The position numbers and the translations under genes are program-made. Below the pieces are notes generated by a model. The model ran no database searches. It was not told where the DNA came from and saw nothing but the letters and a program-made list of their open reading frames with translations. Positions 57,363 through 64,000 of a stretch of 64,000 nt of DNA are shown one piece after another (position 1 is the first letter of the stretch; every line of letters starts with the position of its first letter). Origin of the DNA: Pelobates cultripes (taxonomy: Eukaryota > Chordata > Amphibia > Anura > Pelobatidae); assembly GCA_933207985.1 (NCBI GenBank), contig OW240912.1:112605888-112669887 (forward strand), given 5' to 3'.

Positions 57363-60300
57363 TGTCTTCATCAGAAGGTTATAAACACAAAAGTGGTGCA
57401 ATGAAGAGAAAGGAAAAGAAAGAGGAACAGAAGAAAATTGAAGCCACAATTTTTTTCAAAAGAAAACTGATCCAGAGCAGAATGTAGCAGGTGGAATGCC
57501 AGTGGAGACTGAAACTTTTGTTTCTGAAACATCTAATGTATGTGTTTTAGCTAAAGAGGAGACCAAAGAGAGAGAACCTCCTATAAAAATGCCCAGGAAG
57601 GAGACTGCATTGTCTCCTCTATGGGAAAAATCACCGTCCCCAGAGGATTTCTTTCTTCATTTTCATGATTTAAGAAAGGCTGGAATCTCCATGGAAATGT
57701 TCTGGGAATTTCATCCTAAACAGCCTACTCAAGACATCCCATTCAATGGAAAACTTGTTTACTTCAGAAAAGGTATTCAAGGATCAAATATTAATTAAAA
57801 AAAGGGTTACTTGCAATGGCAAAAAGAAGACCCTGCACTGTTCAATTTCCCTTATGTATTGTGCAGGAAAATATCATCATACTCATTGGATTCAGGGTTG
57901 TAATGACTGGAGACATATTACAACAAGACTCACCGAGCATGAGCAGTTCCAGTGCCATAAACTTGCTAGTGAAGCCTATATGATCAATATTAAAGGCAAA
58001 TCGATCAAGCACAAACTTTCAGTTGACCAGCTTTCTATGAGGCACAACCAGGCACTTCAGCGCCGTACTGTTCTAAGCAATATCATTGATGTTTCTTTTT
58101 ATTGGAATCCAAGCATTGCCATACAGAAGCAGCCATTCAGAATCTGTAGCTGCTGTCTTTGATGATGACCATCTTGAAAATTGAGGAAATTTCTTGGAGG
58201 CGGTGAAACTTTGCGGAATATAGCCCAGTCCTAAAAGACCATTTGGTAAAAGTAACGAAAGTGGACAAAAATCGTGACCCATCTGAAAAAGTGCGAGGTA
58301 AATGTGTAACTTTTCTGAGCAAGTCCTCTATAACTAAATTGTTCACAATCATTGGAGAAATGATAAAAGAAGACATTGTTAAGGAAGTTAACAATGCAGG
58401 GATGTTTTCGGTACAAATTAATTCTACTCAAGATGTCTCTGCACATGATCAATGTGCCATTGTTGTGCAATATGTTGTGGAAGATAAAGCTAAGGAGCGA
58501 TTGGTACGTCTTCTGAATGTTGAGGACTCAAGCAGCAAAGGCTTACATGATTTGCTAAGAGATTCTTTGTCTGACACTGAATCTGGAGCAGTCTATTGGT
58601 GATTCCTTTTATGGAGCTGCAAACATGAGTGGCACATATACAGGATTGCAAGCATTGATGACAGAAGTGCGTCCTAGGGTTGAGTGCACTTCCACTATCT
58701 TTTTATTTCTACCAGAAGTGCGACCTAGTCACATTCATACGTGGTGCTATGCTCATGTCCTAAATCTTGTTATATGTGATGCAAGCAGTGTATGTGTTCC
58801 AGCAGTGAGTCTGTTTGGACGTCTTGGTAACTTGTCCACCTTTTTCTCTGAGTCCTACAAAAGGATTACAATTTGGGAAGACCAGCTGAAAGCCAAGACT
58901 GGAAGTGCTAAACTGAAAAGATAAAATTGCTACTACCAGGTGGTCAAGCAAAGCCAAAACCCTTCAAAAACTTTGCGGAACATATGAAAACTATATTCTG
59001 ACCTCATCCTTGTTCTGAAGCATGTAAGTAGTTCATCTGATTTTAGAAATTCTGTTCGTCATGAGGCTCTAAAACTAAATAAAAACCTATGTAAATTTGA
59101 AACCATCCTGGCCGCTTTGACATTTATAAGAATTTTTGACATTACTACTCCCGTGTCAGATTACTATGCAGGCATGGCGAATGGTTGAGGATGCTACAAA
59201 CCGTTTATCAAAAATTTCAAGAGACTTTTCAGGAGTCTATGAATCTGCAACGACTTTCATTGATCACCTGAATGAAAAACTAGCTGCAGAGGACATTGCC
59301 ATCAGTAAATCTATCACAGAACATCGATCAACAAGATATGTAGTTCCTGCAAATCAACAACACAGCTTTGAAGTTTCATGCTACAATGTCATCTGTGATA
59401 CAGTTTTGGAAAGTATGAGAACCAGGTTTGCCACTCATGGCAAACTTTACATGCAGATTGCATGTTTTGACCCAAACCGGTTTGAGGAAATACTGGCTTC
59501 TCCTGAAAAAATAAAGCTTGATGTCATTTCTACAGCTGTTCCTGAAATTGATGGCCCTGTTCTTCATGAATAATTGATTTAATTTGCATCAAGTTACAGA
59601 AATCTCTCCAGAGGACTGTTTGATAGTGATGATGAAACATTGAGCTCTGCTGGAGAGGAAGAACCTGACTTTTATGAAAAAACTCTGCTGCAAAAATTGC
59701 ACATCCTGTGCATTTAAGCTGCTTTTTCAGTATAGATTATGTTCTTCGGCCTATGAAAATCTTTATATGGCAGACAAGTACTTGATCACTCTAAGCACCA
59801 CGCAATGCTCCTGTGAACGGTGTTTTCAAGGTTGAAAATTCTAAAATCAAGATTTAGATTAACACTTACTCAGCAAAATCTGGAGATATTGATGCTTATT
59901 GCAATAGAGAAAGATGTTTCTTTAAAGGAACACTATGGTCACCTAAATGACTTCAGCTAAATAAAGCAGTTTTTGTGTATAGATCATTCCCCTGCAATTT
60001 CACTGCTCAATTCACTGTTATTTAGGAGTTAAATCACTTTGTTTCTGTTTATGCAGCCCTAGCCTCACCTCCCCTGGCTATGAGTCTGCATGAAAAAAAA
60101 ACTGGTTTCACTTTCAAACAGATGTCATTTACCTTAAATAATTGTATCTCAATCTCTAAATTGAACTTTAATCACATACAGGAGGCTCTTACAGGGTCTA
60201 GCAAGCTATTAACATAGCAGGGGATAAGAAAATCTTAATTAAACAGAACTTGCAATAAAGAAGGCCTAAATAGGGCTCTCTTTACAGGAAATGTTTATGG

Positions 60301-60544
60301 AAGGCTGTGCAAGTCACATGCAGGGAGGTGTGACTAGGGTTCATAAAAAAGGGATTTAACTCCTAAATGGCAGAGGATTGAGCAGTGAGGCTGCAGGGGC
60401 ATGTTCTATACACCAAAACTGCTTCATTAAGCTAAAGTTGTTCAGGTGACTATAGTGTCCCTTTAAGGATAAAGAGCGACAAAGAGAAAATCATAGACCG
60501 TTTTGGCAAGACATCCCCTGAACTCCACCCTCTGCTTCTCTTTT
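57363..60544 (+). pseudogene. hAT transposase pseudogene, ZMYM1-like
   Basis: ATG 57363 starts a lysine and glutamate-rich N-terminus (MKRKEKKEEQKK). A slip in the T-run near 57450 moves the frame, which continues as DPEQNVAGGMPVETET. A TTF-type zinc finger block follows (about 57730-57980; YLQWQKEDPALFNFPYVLC, then CNDWRHITTRLTEHE in another frame). DUF4371 text, FSVQINSTQDVSAHDQCAI, and the nuclease-fold block GAANMSGTYTGLQAL, then SHIHTWCYAHVLNLV, come next. The C-terminal dimerisation part, CERCF with RLKILKSRF and LEILMLIAIEKDVSL, ends the frame. The zinc-finger cysteines of the usual FCFPC motif read FNFPY, and the aspartate usually before GAANM is tyrosine. With several frame breaks and these losses it is inactive. 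It resembles ZMYM1-like proteins, but nothing suggests a domesticated host gene. Confidence 0.82.
59922..60466. mobile_element. T2-like MITE with long terminal repeats, inserted in hAT ORF
   Basis: TTAA at 59922-59925 and 60463-60466. The termini AAAGGAACACTATGGTCACC and GGTGACTATAGTGTCCCTTT extend into inverted arms of about 100 bases (TTTTTGTGTATAGA with TCTATACACCAAAA). Removing it with one TTAA rejoins the transposase frame: DVSL is followed by RIKSDKEKIIDRFGKTS, a normal hAT C-terminus, to TAA at about 60544. Confidence 0.88.
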
Positions 60545-60550
60545 AAACTG

Positions 60551-60790
60551 CAGACTGGCCAATGCTATATATTTTTGAATCTGAAATTGGATGGCACTTC
60601 TGTTTGTTTTATTATTTGTATTGCACTGATTTTGTTTGCATTGTAATTATTTTTACATGTAATTGTCTATTTATGAATTTATTTTTTTGAATTCTTTATT
60701 TTTCATTCCACATAGTAAGTGCAAGAATACATAACATGGTTCTTATATAGGCAGATAGCTACAAGGAAGCAGACTTGGCGGAGGTACTTG
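60551..60790. other. Non-coding flank
   Basis: AT-rich DNA. TTGAATTCTTTATTTTTCAT near 60691 has the look of a LINE 3' tail on the minus strand but is too short to assign. Confidence 0.35.
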
Positions 60791-61019
60791 GTCTGAGTAC
60801 TGGAGCTCCGTTACATTGGTTGGCAGCAGTGGGATGGCTTCCTAGCAGCTGAAGAAATGTCCCTGGACACTGGCGCCTCTACTTGGATCCCACTGTGCTT
60901 TCTGGAATTCATGGAAATGGATAGAGCTAGCACCCGTGCAGCATCCCCATCTGAGGAGGATGTGGCGAAACCGACCTCGCCACTGGGCATTGGAAAAGAC
61001 TGATTGCCAGCCTCCTGCC
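60791..61019 (+). mobile_element. LTR-end and leader-like fragment
   Basis: GCTCCGTTACATTGGTTGGC (about 60804) resembles an LTR 3' end followed by a primer-binding-like TTGGTTGGCAGCAGTGGG. ATG at 60857 opens 48 codons (MSLDTGASTW start) to TGA 61003. Not recognised. It may be left over from an older LTR insertion. Confidence 0.35.
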
Positions 61020-61935
61020 ATGTGACTATGGCCCCTGGGATATATTGCCCTTTAAAGACATGATTTGGGCATAATGGATTTGTGTTGGGCTGCTGCTGGC
61101 CCTTTAAGAAGCATCTGGGGACATACTGTGGAGTTACTGGGCGGCCACCATTTCATGTATCAGAAGCACAAGGTGAGAACAATGGATGTCGGCCATTTTA
61201 ACTCACAGACACTGTTTGGACTTTTCAACACGGTGTCATCTCGCCGGTATTTGGTGCACAGAGACATCTTGCAGTGGTTTTGGGCTATACAACAGGGGAC
61301 ACATTAAACAGTAATTGTTTTTTCATAAAGCCTGCATATGTTCTGTGGAATCTGCATTAAACTGTATCTTCCAAAGTACTAAACGGATCTGGGTGAATTT
61401 TGGATATGTGGTTCACCCAGATCCCCCGGTTTTTATGGGGTTATTGTGTGTTTTGGGGTCCCTGTGATGTGTTTTATGATACTGTATTTTTCCTGCTTGT
61501 GATAATTATGTTAACCCATTGTGTGCCATAATTAGATCACAAGCAGAGGGGAGGATTTTGTGTATAATTGCTGGGAGTGTTTTCTGTAATGTACGTGTGT
61601 TATTGGTTGTTCTGTAAAACCCTGTGGGCAGTACTAAGTTTGTGGATTGGGAATAAAAGAGGCTGTATGTGCCAGTACAGTCAGTTCTGCTTGACCTCAA
61701 AACAAAGTGTCGTCTCGTTATTGGGGGAATTGGATTGTATGCTGATTGCCAGGAGTGTAAGCTGATTGTATGCTTTTCCTGTTCAGCTGCTTACAGCATT
61801 CATATGCTTGAGAGCATTCGTATGCTTCTCCGGTTCGGTGGTTGTGGTGTCTGCTGCAGTGCTTGGAGTCCTCAGGAAGCGCTAGGAGCATCCTTCAACA
61901 GAGGTACTCAGTCGGGGTGCCAGGTGATCCGTTAC
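61020..61935 (+). mobile_element. Putative 5' LTR of an incomplete retroelement
   Basis: TGTGACTATGGCCCCTGGGA at 61020 starts a unit with AATAAAAGAGG near 61648 and a downstream U5-like stretch ending around GGTGATCCGTTACA (61924-61937). The next G-rich text runs into the gag-like frame. A similar start, TGTGACGGTGG, recurs at 63977 after a G-rich purine tract, which suggests the paired LTR. The pairing is not proven because the right copy is cut by the window edge. Confidence 0.45.
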
Positions 61936-62867
61936 AGCGGAGGCTACAAGCAGCTCTGTCCCAGTACGATGGCCCTTTCTTAACACTGACTTTTCTTGAA
62001 CTGGACTGGCAGGACTCTATCTGTCGGGATCTCTGGAACAATGTTCTTGAGGAGGTTTGTTGTCTCCGGGGACAATCCCTCCCAACCATTATGCAACGAT
62101 TTTGGGATCAAGTTGATTTGCGGATACAATTCTTGGGAGAGCAGCCCCAGGCGGAATGCTTGTTTAAATTAGAGGAGCTGGTACATAAAGAATTGTGGCT
62201 GGACGATTCTTACCGGGCCTTAAGGTGGTATGCAGTCCAGCAGTACCCATTTCTAGCAGATGATGACCCTCCAGAGGGTGAGGACTATGATGGCCCTGGC
62301 CTATTGTGGGAGGCCTTTGAGGATAAAATTGAATTGGGAAGTCCTGAGAGGTCCTGGCTTTATGACATTAGGGAAAATAGGGAACACCTACTGGATCTCT
62401 CAGAAGCAACTGACCTGGAACCTGATTTGACCCACCTGGCCACCATGGAGTGGGAGCTTGAACTGGATTACAAGCAATTGTTTGACTCTGCACAGTAGCA
62501 GGTACCAGAAACTGGGGATTTAATAGACCTTACATCTGAATATGTTGGTCAGGTAGATGTGGAAGGAACCGTATTCTCCACACCTGAATCACGGGGATAC
62601 TGGGCAGCCATCCCAGATCTCCCACCTCCTGGCATGGAAACTTATGCAGAAGAGGTAGAGGTTGTCGGTCCCCCCCCTTCAGCAGCAGATTTCGTTACTG
62701 GAAATAGAGGTAGTCGATCTCCCTCCCCAGCTGAAGTTTGCTTTACAGGGAGAGGAGGCAGTTGGTCTTTTTCCCCAGCGGCAAAGTGTAACCCCAGCAG
62801 AAGAGCTGGCATCAGGACAGAGGACCACTGGCCTCTGCCCTCAACTTGCAGCAACAACGGAAGTTGA
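61936..62867 (+). pseudogene. Gag-like reading frame of LTR element, split by in-frame TAG
   Basis: The frame is open from before 61936 (no ATG at its start; the first codons follow the putative LTR end) to TAG at 62496-62498 and then stays open in the same frame to 62867. The first half is helix-rich and acidic with many Trp and Leu (YDGPFLTLTFLELDWQD; LFKLEELVHKELWLDD), and the second proline and serine-rich (PPPGMETYAEE). Size, position after an LTR and the lack of enzymatic motifs fit a capsid-like protein, but no zinc knuckle or major homology motif is visible. I see no protease, reverse transcriptase or integrase up to 63976. I report it as gag-like by position only. Confidence 0.4.
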
Positions 62868-63105
62868 GAGCAGGGAGGACAGCCTTTCGGTGATGGTGGA
62901 ACTTGAGGAGTACACCACCACCCCAGCTGAAGCGCTGGCATTGAGTCAGAGCGCTGCTGGCCTCTGTGCCCAACTTGCAATGATGCTGGAGTTGAAGAGC
63001 AGGGAGATCAACCTTGTATTGAAGGTGGAGTTCAAGGAACTCCCCCAGCTGAAGTGCTGGCATCGGGGCAGAGCTCCACTTGCCTCTGCCCAAACCCACT
63101 GGTAA
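62724..63105 (+). repeat. Coding-region tandem repeat of about 120-130 bp
   Basis: Blocks CCAGCTGAAG(C/T)GCTGGCAT, GCCTCTG(C/T)(C/G)C and TTGAGAGCAGGGAG recur at about 62727, 62794, 62925 and 63046. One frame (from 62662) reads through with repeated PAEALA, GLC and QLA segments. This frame differs from that of the preceding gag-like part, so a frameshift or separate ORF is implied. Confidence 0.65.
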
Positions 63106-63960
63106 CCCACGAGCCTCAAGCATCAGACACTGCTGGTCCCACGGAAGAGCAGATCCCAGAGCAAAGCACGGCTAACCTCAGCCCTTTGCCACAAGCAGTG
63201 GGGGATCTCTATCCAATACAAATGGACGGGACTCTGGTCTCTACCTGTAGTCCCCAGGAAGGCTGGACAATGAGCTCCGATCCCCAACCCCATGTCAGAG
63301 GGGGCCCAGCCAGCCTGCCTTCCCTCCAGAGAGATCCAGGGAGACAGGACAGTGGGCACGCATTGCCAGGTATATGCTTTAGTAGATGCAGAGGTCGGCT
63401 GGGTAAGTGCTGCTCTTCCATGGGCAATTTGTTTGGGGTACCGATTCGGTGATGGCCTTGATGATCTGGATGTAGTCACTAACTTCAGAGTCAACTCGTC
63501 TAGGTTCTCCTGTATTGGTCTCCTTCTGAAGGGGGAGAAATATGCTGGAAACTATTATGAGCTGGAGATACAGGGTTCCAGAATTGCTATTGGCGTCTAT
63601 GGGGGTCACAGTGGCCCCCTATGAGTGGAGTCATATGGGGATAGGTTTGAGTTTGGGAAGGGGGCCATGGCAGATTCATTGGGAACTCCCTTTCTCCACT
63701 TCCAAGTCCCCTCTTATGTCTAAGTCACCCTGTGCTTACTAGAGGCACAGGGTGACCAAGAAGCCCAGTCTGGCCTGCCCAAACCAGACTTCCACAGACT
63801 GATCGGCTATTAGGGCTCCATGCTCCCGACCAGGACAAACTTACAAACTATGTGGAACTTTGTCGAGAAGGCTGCCAGGATGGATGAACTTTTTGGGACT
63901 TATTACCCGACTAACTCAGGCACAGACCGATTGGAGGTCTGGTACCTGGTTAGTCTACCT
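63106..63960 (+). other. LTR element interior, no enzyme domain seen
   Basis: Short open frames occur on both strands (63292-63624 is the longest) with no polymerase, protease or integrase signature. This makes the element look non-autonomous. Confidence 0.4.
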
Positions 63961-64000
63961 TTGGGGGGGAAGATATGTGACGGTGGTCACCATCACTGGG
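63961..64000 (+). promoter_or_regulatory. Polypurine tract and start of putative 3' LTR
   Basis: GGGGGGGAAGATA (63963-63975) is followed by TGTGACGGTGGTCACCATCA at 63977. A purine tract ending just before TG is the expected second-strand primer site of an LTR element. The LTR itself runs out of the window. Confidence 0.45.

Larger units (their letters stand above)
57290..60550 (+). mobile_element. hAT-family autonomous element remnant (DUF4371/ZMYM1-like)
   Basis: A single broken transposase reading frame spans about 57363-60545, interrupted by a later MITE (59922-60466). Terminal repeats and target duplication were not found, so the outer limits follow the coding part only. Confidence 0.75.

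Noticed and set aside
57363..60544. Domesticated host gene of the ZMYM1 type
   Set aside because: Multiple frameshifts, lost key residues and an inserted MITE make a pseudogene far more likely.
60691..60790. LINE 3' tail next to the LTR region
   Set aside because: Too short and without a clear tail or duplication to support a call.
62496..62867. Programmed read-through of TAG as in some retroviral gag-pol genes
   Set aside because: No polymerase frame follows and no read-through signal is visible; a point mutation is simpler.

Overview
The window looks like intergenic and intronic nuclear DNA from a vertebrate, most likely a frog. The evidence is the mix of repeats: many short TTAA-flanked elements with AAAGG(G/A)ACACTATAG termini (T2/Kolobok-like MITEs, best known from Xenopus), CR1-type LINEs, a 6.3 kb L1/Tx1-type LINE, hAT, Tc1 and piggyBac-like elements, and long GT-rich and AT-rich simple repeats. 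There are no operons, no bacterial-style genes, and no rRNA, tRNA or CRISPR array that I can see. Nearly all long open frames are transposon remains or arise by chance in simple repeats.

Layout. 1-1168: GT/CTGT microsatellite array. 1190-7082: a chain of T2-like MITEs in non-coding DNA. 7249-10632: a possible old hAT-like element holding a solo-LTR-like unit and a nested Tc1-family transposon (9007-10561) with a broken DD37E transposase. 11270-19900: a degenerate tandem array, more MITEs and unremarkable DNA. 20000-23285: the only candidate host gene, on the plus strand, five coding exons in one phase encoding about 131 residues, unrecognised. 24073-26204: CR1 remnant. 26335-32617: near full-length L1/Tx1 element with a perfect 17-bp target duplication. 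33150-38707: piggyBac-like non-autonomous elements with internal hairpins. 38993-42341: a 3.3 kb hAT-like element with an 8-bp duplication. 43329-46765: MITE and Tc1 pieces and a fold-back element with about 365-bp arms. 46775-51370: a piggyBac-like element split by a 2.6 kb block that includes a second CR1. 51798-54209: another hAT-like element with a near-perfect 8-bp duplication, containing a pyrimidine tract and a nested palindrome. 54257-56370: minisatellites and MITEs. 57290-60550: an hAT transposase pseudogene (DUF4371/ZMYM1-like) interrupted by a MITE. 60780-64000: an LTR element with a gag-like frame and no reverse transcriptase in view, running off the window end.

The elements do not form a pathway. 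Their relation is nesting, and several intact target duplications allow the insertion order to be read. I found no convincing new multi-gene system. The most useful leads are the small five-exon gene, the fold-back element, a hammerhead-ribozyme-like core in its intron, the MITE whose removal rejoins an hAT reading frame, and the LTR element that carries only a gag-like frame.
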